From Methanomassiliicoccaceae archaeon (GTDB taxonomy: Archaea > Thermoplasmatota > Thermoplasmata > Methanomassiliicoccales > Methanomethylophilaceae): a DNA stretch of 52,286 nt. This document shows positions 1-9,112 of this stretch, one piece after another. Numbering within the stretch: position 1 is the first letter of the stretch; each line of letters starts with the position of its first letter. The notes below the pieces were generated by a model. It made no database searches, was not told the origin of the DNA, and was given only the letters and a program-made list of their open reading frames with translations. The translations under genes and the position numbers were made by a program. The stretch spans positions 1 through 52,286 of the forward strand of contig JAEEJP010000038.1 of assembly GCA_016281925.1 (NCBI GenBank). The letters are read 5' to 3'.

Positions 1-133
1 GATCCGCACATATGTGCGCCCCAGCACGGACATCCTTATCTCCGGGAGCCCTATGCCCGCGGACATGACCTTGATTTCCACAGGAACCGTTATCGGTCGC
101 CCCGCGGGCCCAGCGACGCCGCCGTGACCGTGA

Positions 134-466
134 GGATGCCGGGGGCGCAACCCTTCCGCGGATGTCCCCGACAGAATCCTCATCTACATGAAGGGGAGCC
201 GGCTCGGCGCCTTTTCAGAGAGAGGGGTGGCCATCGACAACCGCGTGAAGGAAGTGGCTGCCATCGCTGGAGTACCTTTTTCAAACCATACGCTCAGGCG
301 TACCTTCGGGCGCGGCCTGTACGAAGGCGGAGTCAAGACGGAGGACATCGCCGCGATCCTGGGTCACAAGGATGTCAAGACCACACTTAGATATCTGGGG
401 CTGGACAGGACCGACCATTCAGATCACATGAACATGTTAGATTTCGGAGAGGATAAGGACGATTGA
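134..466 (+). pseudogene. C-terminal remnant of a tyrosine recombinase (integrase)
   Basis: Only the catalytic C-terminal part of a phage/plasmid-type integrase is present. It has the HxLRR box (HTLRRTFGRGL), the LGHKDVKTTLRYL helix and the final catalytic Tyr in that segment. The frame is blocked upstream by TGA at 131-133, the first ATG is at 188, and I could not find the N-terminal core-binding domain in any frame of bases 1-130. The fragment ends 140 bases from the 3' end of the tRNA-Ile gene, the usual position of an integrase next to its attachment site. I infer the decayed edge of an integrated element that extends to the left of the window. Confidence 0.75.
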
Positions 467-606
467 CATGATTACGAAAATCGCAGAGAATAACGCAGAA
501 AACGCAGTTTTCATTTTTAGCCAAATTCGGAGCTCTCAGAGCTCCAAAAACGGAGTCTCTGATACGTCAAAAATGAAGATGCTGGCTATCGCTAGAATAA
601 GAGTAG

Positions 607-681
607 TGGTCCCAATGAGATTTGAACTCATGACCTTCCGGTTATCAGCCGGACGCTCAAACCGTGCTAAGCTATGGGACC
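607..681 (-). tRNA. tRNA-Ile (anticodon GAU)
   Basis: On the minus strand a full cloverleaf can be folded: acceptor GGTCCCA paired with TGGGACC plus discriminator A, anticodon stem TCCGG/CCGGA around loop CTGATAA (anticodon GAT), and T-arm ATGAG-TTCAAAT-CTCAT. CCA is not encoded. Its 3' end faces the integrase remnant, so it is the likely attachment gene of the element on the left. Confidence 0.93.
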
Positions 682-779
682 AGTAAAACAGCACATAGAG
701 TTATTCTATATAATCATTCCTATCAACAAAAATCCTGTCCAGCATCTTGATTATAAACAGGTCAGACGATGGCGGTTCC

Positions 780-1253
780 ATGGAGACTTCGTTCATGGAA
801 TCGCGCCCGATACTTCCGAGGAATCTGTTCATGATCCTCGCCCTCGTATTGGCCGCTACCGTCGCGTTCATGGCGGTCATGCGCTTCCTTCTCAATACGG
901 ACATGCCCGATTGGTCGCTTCCGGCCACGGCAGTTCTGTTCGGAATCATATTGCTTCTGTGCGCTCTGCCAAAACTCACGGTGGAATGCTTCTCTGACAG
1001 GGTTTCGATAACGTACTTCTTCAGGAAGACGGAGATCCCTTTCGGCCAGATCATCGACAAGAAATGCGGCGACACGAACCAGATCAGGAACTACGGGTCC
1101 TGGAACATCAAAGGCGTGAAGCACAAGTTCTTCTCAGTCATAGGCGACGATTCGGGCGTGGCCCTCAAGCTCATGGGCAAGAAGGTCGTCGTGGTCTCCA
1201 CCGGAAGGATGGACGAGCTTTTCGCTCTGATACCCGTCAATAAGGAGGGATGA
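780..1253 (+). CDS. Small membrane protein with a PH-like cytoplasmic domain
   Basis: A 157-residue protein with two N-terminal membrane helices (about residues 14-33 and 42-62). They are followed by a roughly 95-residue soluble region rich in beta strands, arranged like bacterial PH-domain membrane proteins. I did not recognise a specific family. I chose the ATG at 780; a TTG at 747 would add 11 residues. The stop TGA overlaps the ATG of the next gene (ATGA), so the two are probably co-transcribed. No CGA codon occurs in it. Confidence 0.6.
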   Translation: METSFMESRPILPRNLFMILALVLAATVAFMAVMRFLLNTDMPDWSLPATAVLFGIILLLCALPKLTVECFSDRVSITYFFRKTEIPFGQIIDKKCGDTNQIRNYGSWNIKGVKHKFFSVIGDDSGVALKLMGKKVVVVSTGRMDELFALIPVNKEG

Positions 1254-1696
1254 GATTGTCTGCGACGTTCCATTGGGTGAGGGTTCAGACGTTCTGCTAC
1301 GCGACCGAGAGACAGGAGCTTCTCGAGGAGACCATGGCGGAACTGGTAGGGTCCGACGGTTTCACGGAGGATATCTCCGAAAGCGAGCACGGAGAGACCA
1401 TGCTCATCCTTGAGGCCCGCCTCACCAAGCAGAAGGAATACCGCGCCCTCTTCTCGAAGCTGGGGCCGGATATACAGGCGTGGATCCGGGAGGATATGCC
1501 CAACAGGATTGACGAGGACTGCATCTTCTATATGCGCCTCGACAAGCAGAAGGCTGTCCAGGGGATCTACGAGGTCGCGCATCACGGCGACGTCATCGCG
1601 ATCACCGCGAAGATCCAGTCCCATCCGGCCAGGAAGGACGTCGCCGAAGGGATCATGGCGGACTTCGTGGGCTCACTCGCCGGCGTCCCCCTCCGA
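1250..1696 (+). CDS. RNA-binding protein of the COG1325 (predicted exosome-associated) family, ending in CGA
   Basis: A 148-residue protein of the archaeal COG1325/PF01877 family, predicted RNA-binding proteins that often sit with exosome or translation genes. It matches across its length, with the typical opening (LSATFHWVRVQTFCYATE) and the ending RKDVAEGIMADF. The family is about 140-150 residues long. The frame has no TGA, TAA or TAG at the expected end; the first CGA of the gene is at 1694-1696, 24 bases inside the convergent gene. Read conventionally the frame stays open to 3106, entirely antisense to the CNNM gene, which is not credible protein. I therefore end it at CGA. Confidence 0.72.
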
Positions 1697-2938
1697 GGGC
1701 GCTTCCTTCCTGAATTCCGCCTCGATAACGCGGCGGCCTTTCACGCTCTTTACGGTTATGTCCACCCCGGGGATTATGACGCAGTCCCCGCGGGCCGGCC
1801 CCCTGCCGAGCTTGTAGCAGATGAATCCGTTCACGGAGTAGTCCTCGTAATCCTCCGGATCGAATGGTATCTCCATCTTCTCCATGGCGTCGTAGATGTT
1901 GGCCGTGCCTTTGACGGTGAAGACCCCGTCCGAGACGGCGGCGACGTCGTGCTGCACCTCGTCGCTTTCGTCCCATATGTCTCCGACCAGCTCCTCCAGC
2001 AGGTCCTCCATGGTGACCACGCCCATAGTCCCGCCGTAAGAGTCCAGGACGACGGCCATGTGTATCTTGGATTTCTGGAAGTCGGCCAGAAGGCTGGCGA
2101 TGCTGGCGGTCTCCGGGACCGATTTGATCGGTCTGACGATGTCGCGGATGTTCTTGGGCATGGTGCCTTTGAACGCTCTGGCATAGAATTCCTTGGCGTA
2201 TATGATGCCGACGATGTTGTCGATGGTCTTGCTGTACGCCGGGATCCTGGAGTACCCGGTCCGCACGAAGACCTCTCCGATCTCTTCGGGAGGCATGTCT
2301 ATGTCCACGGCCGCGACGTCCATTCTGGGGATGTAGACTTCCGACACCTGGATGTCATCGAACCTGATCGCCGATTTTATGAGCTCGCTCTCGCTCTCCT
2401 CCAGGATTCCCTCGTCCTCGATCTCGTCTATCATGACCTCGAGTTCGTCCTCGGTCATGGTGGCTCCAGAATCCTTCTTCGAAATGGCGCTGGTGAGCTT
2501 CCTGAACAGCCAGGACACCGGACTCAGGATGATCTCGAGGGCGCGGATGACTCCGCATATCTTGCAGCAGATCTTCTCCGGATACTGTTTGGCGAGGGAT
2601 TTCGGGACGATTTCCCCGAAGATCAGGACCAGGACGGTCATCGATACCGTGGATGCCATGGCCCCGGTCTCCGCCCCGAGCAGAACGGAGAACACGAGCG
2701 TCGCGAGCGAGGTGCTGGCGATGTTCACGAGATTGTTCCCGATGAGGATCGTGGTGAGGAATTTGTCGTAGTCCTCTATGATCGCGACGGCTTTCCCGGC
2801 TTTCGCGTTGCCGTCGTTCTCCATCTTCTTGAGTCTTATGACGTTGGCGCTGGTGAACGCCGTCTCCGACATCGAGAAGAAAGACGAGCATACGATCAGC
2901 AGAGCTATGGCGATGGCATAGACGAGGGTAAGGTCCAT
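1673..2938 (-). CDS. CNNM/CorC-HlyC family membrane protein (DUF21, CBS pair)
   Basis: A 421-residue protein in the order DUF21 membrane domain (four helices, residues 1-140, with FSMSETAFTSAN near the start), a CBS pair (about 195-320, with IPRMDVAAVD and GVVTMEDLLEELVGDI), and a C-terminal CorC/HlyC transporter-associated domain (about 335-410). The family is linked to Mg2+ or Co2+ efflux and homeostasis. The start is ATG and the stop TGA. It faces the COG1325 gene tail to tail with a 24-base overlap. None of its arginines is CGA. Confidence 0.88.
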   Translation of the reverse strand: MDLTLVYAIAIALLIVCSSFFSMSETAFTSANVIRLKKMENDGNAKAGKAVAIIEDYDKFLTTILIGNNLVNIASTSLATLVFSVLLGAETGAMASTVSMTVLVLIFGEIVPKSLAKQYPEKICCKICGVIRALEIILSPVSWLFRKLTSAISKKDSGATMTEDELEVMIDEIEDEGILEESESELIKSAIRFDDIQVSEVYIPRMDVAAVDIDMPPEEIGEVFVRTGYSRIPAYSKTIDNIVGIIYAKEFYARAFKGTMPKNIRDIVRPIKSVPETASIASLLADFQKSKIHMAVVLDSYGGTMGVVTMEDLLEELVGDIWDESDEVQHDVAAVSDGVFTVKGTANIYDAMEKMEIPFDPEDYEDYSVNGFICYKLGRGPARGDCVIIPGVDITVKSVKGRRVIEAEFRKEAPSEGDAGE

Positions 2939-3121
2939 TTACGGGCGCACGCTTCCCGTCAGAACGTAGAAACAATTCAATTCGATTCCAACCAGACCTT
3001 CAATACGTTATGGTTCGGATATAAGGGTTTTGCATGGTTTTCCGCCTTCCGGACCGCAGGAAGAGGGAGCGCGACCAATAGTTTAAAATTAAAGCGCGAT
3101 TGTTAACGGTCTGGTGCGATA

Positions 3122-3343
3122 ATGGTCGCGGAAATAAAATACGAGATAGTCGAGCAGATTGCGGTGCTATCCGAGAATTCCAAAGGTTGGACCAAAGAGC
3201 TGAATCTCATCAGCTGGAACGACAAAGATCCGAAATACGACATCAGGGACTGGTCCCCGGACCGCAAGATGAGGAAAGGCGTCACTCTCACCGAGGAAGA
3301 AGCCAGAGTCCTGATGAAGGCCCTCGAATCCAGGGGCCTCTGA
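3122..3343 (+). CDS. PC4/YdbC-like single-stranded nucleic-acid-binding protein
   Basis: A 73-residue protein matching the YdbC/PC4 (p15) family over its whole length: an N-terminal strand with KYEIVEQIAVLSEN, the core GWTKELNLISWN and KYDIRDW, and a C-terminal helix starting LTEEEA. PC4-fold proteins bind single-stranded DNA and act in transcription or genome maintenance. The ATG lies just downstream of an A/T-rich promoter (TTTAAAATTA near 3081), implying a short leader. Confidence 0.8.
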   Translation: MVAEIKYEIVEQIAVLSENSKGWTKELNLISWNDKDPKYDIRDWSPDRKMRKGVTLTEEEARVLMKALESRGL

Positions 3344-3369
3344 GAAACCTTGCCATTCCTTCCGGCGGC

Positions 3370-4194
3370 ATGATCGTGGCAGTTTCCGGCGCCGAATACC
3401 TCGGGCGTTTCTTCGATGCCGCGGATGCCGCCGAATCCGGCTGCCGCGGGTCCGTCTCCGAAGACCGGTGGCTGGCGGACAATTATTCGGGGGAGTTTCT
3501 CCCGCTCATCCGGCCGTACATCAGCGTCCGGGACGAATCCATGGCCTACGAGACCATACTTCTCCTGGCCGCCGTCAGGGAGCGCTCCGTCATGCCGGAG
3601 ATCCGGGACCTCTCCAAGAGAGGCGGCGATTCCGTCCGCATGGCCTGCGCCGCCTACATCAAGACGATGGAGGACGACGACGAGCTCATACCGAAGCTTT
3701 TCGACGGCATAGAGCACAGCGACGGCCATGTCTTCTTCAATTCCGCTTCGAAGCTGGCTAAAATCGCCCGCGCGGAGGATATGGCCCGCGTCAGACGCAC
3801 TTACGGGCAGGTCCAAGGCAGGATGCGCCTGGCCATGAAGGAGGTCATCGAAGCCATAATCCGGCGCAATCCTTCCATGTCGCAGGACGGATGGCTGTAT
3901 CTTTCGGTCCCGGTGGTTCCCGACGAGAAGTCTTTCGACAGATTCCTGACCAGATCAAAGGAATACATCGACGTCAGATACCGGAAGTCCGTGTTCCCGC
4001 GCGGCAACATCCGCGTCTCCACGTACAACAACGTCCGCGACGCCCTGATAACGATCAGGAAACGTCTGTACAACGAGGAAGAGAATCTCAGATACTATGA
4101 CATCGACAAGTCCGACCGCTTCGAAGAGCTCTCCGATCTCGCCGAATGGGCCTCCCAGGATCTTTCCGGGAAGACCGTGCTCAAAGACGATCGA
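3370..4194 (+). CDS. Hypothetical helical-repeat protein, ending in CGA
   Basis: A 274-residue soluble protein of unrecognised function. It is largely alpha-helical, with two or three HEAT-like helix pairs (for example ETILLLAAVRERSVMPEIRDL and SVRMACAAYIKTMEDDDELI). No signal peptide or membrane segment is visible. The first CGA in the gene is at 4192-4194. After it the frame has 12 more codons rich in otherwise rare ones (CGT, GTT, CAA, TTA) before TAA at 4231-4233. By analogy with the other CGA-ended genes I place the end at CGA; conventional reading gives 287 residues. Confidence 0.6.
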
Positions 4195-4318
4195 GCCCGC
4201 ATCCGTCGCAAAGTTCAATACTTATACGAGTAAAGCGATTTTAGGCAAGGCGTTCCAGTACTCTTCCGTCTCTCGCTTCGGGTGAAGGAGTTTATTAGGA
4301 TACCGAGGATTGAGAAAA

Positions 4319-4510
4319 ATGGCTTACGGCGGATACAGAGACAACGACAGGGACAGGCCCAAAGAGTTCTTCGATGCGGTCTGCTCCGACTGCGGGAAAG
4401 AATGCAAAGTTCCCTTCAAACCCACCCAGGGAAGGCCCGTCTACTGCAGGGACTGCTTCAGGAAGCATCAGCCCGACGACAGAGGCGGCAGGGACAGATC
4501 CAGATTCTGA
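4319..4510 (+). CDS. CxxC zinc-ribbon small protein
   Basis: A 63-residue protein with two CxxC pairs (CSDCGKEC and CRDC) spaced as in the archaeal zinc-ribbon family that carries the VPFKPTQGRPVYCRDCF motif. The N- and C-termini are rich in Arg, Asp and Gly and probably disordered. The start is ATG at 4319; a TTG at 4310 is possible. Its function is unknown, probably nucleic-acid or protein binding. Confidence 0.75.
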   Translation: MAYGGYRDNDRDRPKEFFDAVCSDCGKECKVPFKPTQGRPVYCRDCFRKHQPDDRGGRDRSRF

Positions 4511-4561
4511 TCCGGAAGCGGCTATAGGCCGTATTTTCATCATCAGGCCGGCCCGGGCCGG

Positions 4562-4783
4562 TCATCTTCTCTTTTTCCCTTGCATGAGGGCGGCTTGGAT
4601 ATCGTAGAGAGTGAAGAATTTCTGGAAAGAGAAGCAGATCATCAGCATCGCCAGGCCGACTATCAGAATCAGGATCCCGGGGAGCTTGGACCAGAGCAGG
4701 GCGACAGCCGCGCCGATAAGAAAGAGTGCGGCGCCGGCGGCCGCAAGATATTTGGATAGGCGGGCCCCGCCTGCCAAATCCAT
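4562..4783 (-). CDS. Two-helix small membrane protein
   Basis: A 73-residue protein with two adjoining hydrophobic helices (about residues 11-28 and 34-51) and a basic tail ending KKRR. The family is not recognised. Its ATG overlaps the CGA end of the preceding gene by one base (CGATG), the same arrangement as the common TGATG translational coupling. The stop is TGA. Confidence 0.6.
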   Translation of the reverse strand: MDLAGGARLSKYLAAAGAALFLIGAAVALLWSKLPGILILIVGLAMLMICFSFQKFFTLYDIQAALMQGKKRR

Positions 4784-5181
4784 CGGACTACCTGCGATCC
4801 GGTGAGGTTGCCGATGCCTTCGTCCCAGATGCCGATGACCCTGAACAGCCAGACGGCGGTGACTTTCATGTGCATCTTTTCCAGGTCGCGGGCCATCTTC
4901 TCCACTACGGGCCCCTCTTCGAAGCGTTCGATGGCCTCCACCTTCAGGGAGTAGGCTTCCCTGCCCTTCCAGACGAGAATCTCTGCGTTGGGATTGTTCT
5001 CGAGGTTCACAGCGGTGCGGTACATGTAGACTTCCGCCACTGCGATGGTGTCGCTGGCGGTGGCGGTGAGGCTCCCGCAGACGATGGAATGGGCCTCCCC
5101 TTCGGGGGAAACCGTGGTCAGGACTTTGTTGGTGTCCGGGTGGACGACCATCCTAAACACAGGTTCGGGCATATCTGCCAT
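4783..5181 (-). CDS. Pyridoxamine-5'-phosphate-oxidase-like flavin-binding protein, ending in CGA
   Basis: A 132-residue split-barrel protein of the PNPOx-like family, with the pattern NKVLTTVSPEGEAHSIVCGSLTA followed by NLENNPNAEILVWKG. These proteins bind FMN or F420; the substrate is unknown here. Its end is CGA at 4785-4783, sharing its last base with the ATG of the next gene. Read conventionally, the frame runs a further 38 codons inside the next gene in another frame, to 4669. The 32-residue microprotein lies 17 bases upstream, so the three genes look like one operon. Confidence 0.72.
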
Positions 5182-5198
5182 GTGAGCACCCCGCAGGA

Positions 5199-5297
5199 TC
5201 AGTTCTCGGCCCTTTTGTGGTTGAGGATGCCGAGTATGGCGAAGTAGATCGCGGACGCCGCTATGATGCAGAAGTAGTCGCTGAGTTCGAATACCAT
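5199..5297 (-). CDS. 32-residue single-helix membrane microprotein
   Basis: ATG at 5297-5295 opens a 32-codon frame closed by TGA at 5201-5199. The predicted peptide starts MVFELSDYFCIIAASAIYF and ends NHKRAEN, a single membrane helix with a short charged tail. A TATA-like ATTAAAT lies about 27 bases upstream on the minus strand (near 5321-5327), and the PNPOx-like gene starts 17 bases downstream. The position between promoter and operon supports it as real. Confidence 0.5.
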   Translation of the reverse strand: MVFELSDYFCIIAASAIYFAILGILNHKRAEN

Positions 5298-5322
5298 GGC
5301 CGGATTAACGCTCTGGTCTTAT

Positions 5323-5712
5323 TTAATCCTTAGATGGGCTGTTCTCCTCAGCCACAGGGACGAGGTGCTGCACGACGAATTTCAGCTGCCCCCTTTCGTA
5401 GTACGGGATGGCGCTGCAGTCGCACATGACGCCGGTCTTCGGTATTATCCTGCGCCTGATGGCGTTGGTCGGGCCGCCCATGTTGATCTTCACGGTGCAG
5501 TCGCTGCAAGCCATCGAGTTCCCGAACAGGCTGTGGCATTTCGTGCCTATGACGCTGTCTATGGGGCATCCGAAGGCTTTCTCGGCCGCGCGGTTCATCC
5601 ATACTATGGTATGCTCGGAATCATGGATTATGATTATATCGTCTACGAGGTCGAGAATCATGTTCATGAGCTTCTCGGTGTAGATGTCCTGTTTCTCGCT
5701 TTCCACGGCCAT
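5323..5712 (-). CDS. PAS-domain sensor protein
   Basis: A 129-residue protein made almost only of one PAS domain (DDIIIIHDSEHTIVWMNRAAEKAFG, then VIGTKCHSLFG and a CSDC pair). The C-x-x-C with the earlier Cys suggests redox, metal or thiol sensing. There is no kinase or output domain, so it would act by protein contact. I prefer the ATG at 5712 because a TATA box (TTTATATC) lies about 25 bases upstream; a farther ATG at 5745 overlaps that box. The stop is TAA. Confidence 0.72.
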   Translation of the reverse strand: MAVESEKQDIYTEKLMNMILDLVDDIIIIHDSEHTIVWMNRAAEKAFGCPIDSVIGTKCHSLFGNSMACSDCTVKINMGGPTNAIRRRIIPKTGVMCDCSAIPYYERGQLKFVVQHLVPVAEENSPSKD

Positions 5713-5802
5713 AATTATGAATCCCCATCCTACGATATAAACCATCTATTCTGAGCCGCGGGATAGGCAGAAGTTTTCTATCCAACTGCCATTCCGTCCG
5801 CC

Positions 5803-6705
5803 ATGGACGTCATCGCCGTCAAGGATCTCAGGAAGTCGTATGGAGGGAGTCCCGCCGTCGACGGGATATCGTTCTCCGTCCCGGAAGGCTCTTTCTTCGC
5901 TCTTCTGGGGCCCAACGGAGCCGGAAAATCGACGACGATCTCCATTCTGTGCTCGATTCTGAAGTGCGATTCCGGGTCCGCAGAGATATTCGGGAGAGAT
6001 GCCGCCGATCCGTCCGCCAGGCGCGACATAGGCGTGGTATTCCAGGACCCCATGATGGACAGGCTGCTGACAGTAAAAGAGAACATCTCTCTCCGCGGCG
6101 GGATGTACGGGCTCTCCGGGGACGATCTAGAAGAGGCGGCAGACAGGGCGATGCGCTCGGTCGGGATCGAGGATCTGGCCGGCAGGAAATACGGGACCCT
6201 TTCGGGGGGCCAGAGGCGCAGGGCGGACATCGCCAGGGCGCTGGTCCACGGGCCCCGCCTGCTGGTTCTGGACGAGCCCACGTCCGGACTGGATCCGGGC
6301 TCCCGCAGGCGCATATGGGACGCGGTCCTGCGCCTCAACAGGGAGGAGGGCCTCACGGTGCTCCTGACGACCCATTATCTCGAGGAGGCTGCGGGAGCGG
6401 ACGATGTCGTCATAATGGACCGCGGACGCATAGCCGCGCGCGGCACCCCGCCGGAAATCAGGGAGAGATATTCCCGGGACAGGCTGATAGCGGTCCCGAC
6501 GGATCCGGCGGCGGTCCGTTCCTATCTGGAATCCATAGGTTCAGATTTCTCCGAGGCCAATTCGTCGTTCGAAGTGGTCCTTAGCCGCACGCTGGACGCA
6601 ATCCCCATCCTTGAGGCTCTGGAAGGCAGCATATCGGCTTTCGAGGTCCGCATGGGGACTCTGGAGGACGCCTTCCTCAGGATAACTGGAGGCGGAAGGG
6701 AATGA
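5803..6705 (+). CDS. ABC transporter ATP-binding protein (DrrA-like exporter family)
   Basis: A 300-residue ATPase with Walker A GPNGAGKST (residues 37-45), the Q-loop in VVFQDP, signature LSGGQRRRADIARAL, Walker B LLVLDEP and switch His in TTHYLEEA. The C-terminal domain (220-300) is typical of DrrA/NatA-type ABC-2 exporters. It overlaps the permease gene by four bases (ATGA), so the two form a dedicated export pair. The substrate is not evident. Confidence 0.92.
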   Translation: MDVIAVKDLRKSYGGSPAVDGISFSVPEGSFFALLGPNGAGKSTTISILCSILKCDSGSAEIFGRDAADPSARRDIGVVFQDPMMDRLLTVKENISLRGGMYGLSGDDLEEAADRAMRSVGIEDLAGRKYGTLSGGQRRRADIARALVHGPRLLVLDEPTSGLDPGSRRRIWDAVLRLNREEGLTVLLTTHYLEEAAGADDVVIMDRGRIAARGTPPEIRERYSRDRLIAVPTDPAAVRSYLESIGSDFSEANSSFEVVLSRTLDAIPILEALEGSISAFEVRMGTLEDAFLRITGGGRE

Positions 6706-7559
6706 GCGGGACGATATTTCTGGCAAAAAGGAATGTCATCTGCTTCTTCCGCGACAGATCTTCGGTCGCGTTCTCCCTTATGGCCGTCATCATCCTGATC
6801 GTGCTCTACCTTCTGTTCCTCCGGGGAAACCTTCTGGAATCGAATCCAGGCATGGACGGCCTCATCGACGCGTGGGTGATGGCGGGCATCGCCGCCATAA
6901 TTCCTGTCACGGCCTCGGCCGGATGCCTCCAGACCATGGTCCAGGACAAAGCCGACGGGAGGATACGCGACATCTCGGTCACGCCCATGCGTCCGGGCGA
7001 GATCGCCGCCGGGTACATGATCAGCACCTTCGCCGTCTGCCTCATCATGAGCGCGGCCGCGCTGGCGGTGTCTATGGCATACCTCGCGGCATCCGGCTGC
7101 CCTCTTTCGGCGTCCGGCGCCGCGGTGTCGGCGGCTTTGCTGGTCCCCTCCTCCCTTTCGGGCGCTGTGATAGTGTACGCGCTCACTTCCTTCATAAGAA
7201 GCCCCGGCGCTTTCTCGGGTTTCTTCGTTTCCATAAGCGTGCTCATAGGGTTCCTGGCCGGGATCTACATGCCCATGGGGACGATGCCGGAGGCGATGCG
7301 CATAATCGGCACTCTTATGCCCGCGACGCATATGGCCTCCCTGTTCCGCGGCAGCCTGGCCGGGGACGCTCTGGAGGAGCATTTCGCCGGGGCTCCCGCA
7401 GGAATCATCGCCGATTTCCGCTCCGATATGGGGTTCGATCTCAGCCTGGGAGGCTTCGAATTCGATGCTATATCGTCTTTGGCATACGTTTTCGCCGTAT
7501 CTTTGGTATTTTTCCTGTTGGCCGCCGTCTCCACGAGGGCGGGATCCGGGCGCAGGCGA
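6702..7559 (+). CDS. ABC-2 type permease, ending in CGA
   Basis: A 285-residue membrane protein with six predicted helices and an ABC2_membrane domain. It has a long N-terminal helix with a short charged lead (LAKRNVICFFRDRS) and a last helix ending FFLLAAVSTRAGSG. It is the membrane partner of the preceding ATPase. The first and only expected end signal is CGA at 7557-7559, just after the last helix. Read conventionally the frame would add 45 low-complexity Arg/Gly/Pro-rich residues and overlap the convergent MFS gene, ending at 7697. Confidence 0.82.
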
Positions 7560-7630
7560 TCCCGGCATGCGATCGGTGCCCGCAGAAAAGCGGCTCGGGG
7601 AAAAGATGGAGGGCCGTCCCCTGGGCCGCC

Positions 7631-9112
7631 TCATCTTTCTCCGGGCGATTCCCCGTCGCGCCTGAGAGCCGATACGTCGTCCTTTTCCAAGGCATAAGCG
7701 ACTGCCGCAAGCGCAGCGGCGACGGCCGCCATGATCAGGACGGAAGCCATCAGCCCCTCATCCAAAGAGGCCGATGCCTGCCGGATGTCGGAGAAGAAGT
7801 TGGACGCCATCTCTTCCAGAGCGTTCCCCGTCGCGTTGAGGTCTATCACTCTGGTGACGCGGCTCCCGTGCAGGACCTCGCTGATATATGACCCTACGAC
7901 CGCGTTCCCGACGAGTATCCCTATCATGCGGATGGCCATGAGGCAGCCTGTATGCTGGCCCATGTCCTTCTTTTCGACCACCGTCTGCAGGGAGCAGAGG
8001 ACTTCTGTCACGATGAATCCCAATCCCAATCCGAACAGGAACAGGGAGATCCCGAACTGGAGCGTGCCTTTGTCCGCGATGAAATGCGTGATTATCAGGG
8101 ATGCGGCAACGATGGCCGAGCCGGTCAGCACCCAAGGCCTGACGCCGGTGGCGAAGACTTTGCGGCATCCCAGCATCGAAGGTCCGGCGGCTCCCAATAT
8201 AAGGAGCAGGAAGTACGAGCTTGCGGCGTAGATGTCGAACTCGTAGTACGCCAGGTAAAGCTTGAAGAAGTATTGTATCAGCCCCAGCCCGCACATGCTG
8301 AACATGAACATCAGGAACATCAGCTTCTTCTCGAATCCGCCCATCCTCACGGGAAGCGCCGGATTGCCGGACCTCTTTCCGAGAGCCAGAGCCAGAGCGG
8401 CCAATGCGATTATCGCGGCCGCGAAAACTGCGGAAGGGACGCTCAGAAGATCGAATTTATCGTTCACCGTCTGGGTATACAGGGCCGCGGTCCCGAACAG
8501 AAGGGCGACGGCGGCAGTGTCCGCGATGTCCGTCTTCTCTTCCGATCCGGAGGTCGGGGGAAGGAATTTCCAGGCGACGGCGAATCCGGCTCCCGCCATG
8601 GCGGAGAGGACGACGAATCCCGCCCTCCAGTTGAACGTGTCTGTGAGATAGTATCCGGCGGCGGAGGCGAACAGGGATCCGATGGCGAAGGCCGCGGTCA
8701 TCAGCTCATGGCATTTCCCTCTCTTGCTGGGTTCGTACAGCTTCCCTACCGCCGTGAAAGCGATGGCCAGCATGATCCCGGCTCCCGCCCCCTGCGCCAG
8801 CCTCAAGGTCGCGAGCATCCCGACCGTGAGCGACACCGTGCAAAGCAGGGAGCTCAGTATGAAAACGAAGGATCCGAGGGCAAGCACAGGCCTGCATCCG
8901 AAGCGATCCGCGGCCTTCCCGGCTACGGGGATCATCATGACTTCGGCGATGATGTATGCGGAGACTATCCATCCGACGCTGTCCGACTGCGGAAGGTCGG
9001 CTATCGACCATGCCTGGCCGAATCTCATGAACATCCATCCGGCCGCCGCGGAAAGCAGGCAGAGCGCCAGCCCCCACATGGCGACCGCGCGTTTCTTCTC
9101 CTCCGCATTCAT
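7631..9112 (-). CDS. MFS drug-efflux-type transporter (DHA2-like, 14 helices)
   Basis: A 493-residue protein with about 14 hydrophobic helices and the MFS motif-A-like AGKAADRFGCRPVL between helices 2 and 3, plus motif C-like glycine-rich helix 5. It probably exports a hydrophobic compound by proton antiport. Its ATG overlaps the stop of the lipoprotein gene (ATGA), so the two are translated together and may act as a unit. All of its Arg codons were checked; none is CGA. The stop is TGA. Confidence 0.87.
   Translation of the reverse strand: MNAEEKKRAVAMWGLALCLLSAAAGWMFMRFGQAWSIADLPQSDSVGWIVSAYIIAEVMMIPVAGKAADRFGCRPVLALGSFVFILSSLLCTVSLTVGMLATLRLAQGAGAGIMLAIAFTAVGKLYEPSKRGKCHELMTAAFAIGSLFASAAGYYLTDTFNWRAGFVVLSAMAGAGFAVAWKFLPPTSGSEEKTDIADTAAVALLFGTAALYTQTVNDKFDLLSVPSAVFAAAIIALAALALALGKRSGNPALPVRMGGFEKKLMFLMFMFSMCGLGLIQYFFKLYLAYYEFDIYAASSYFLLLILGAAGPSMLGCRKVFATGVRPWVLTGSAIVAASLIITHFIADKGTLQFGISLFLFGLGLGFIVTEVLCSLQTVVEKKDMGQHTGCLMAIRMIGILVGNAVVGSYISEVLHGSRVTRVIDLNATGNALEEMASNFFSDIRQASASLDEGLMASVLIMAAVAAALAAVAYALEKDDVSALRRDGESPGER

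Noticed and set aside
1697-3106. 470-codon continuation of the COG1325 frame
   Set aside because: It is antisense to the CNNM gene with codons in register, where stops would need rare TCA, TTA or CTA on the other strand. It has no protein-like pattern and contains CGA codons, unlike real genes here.
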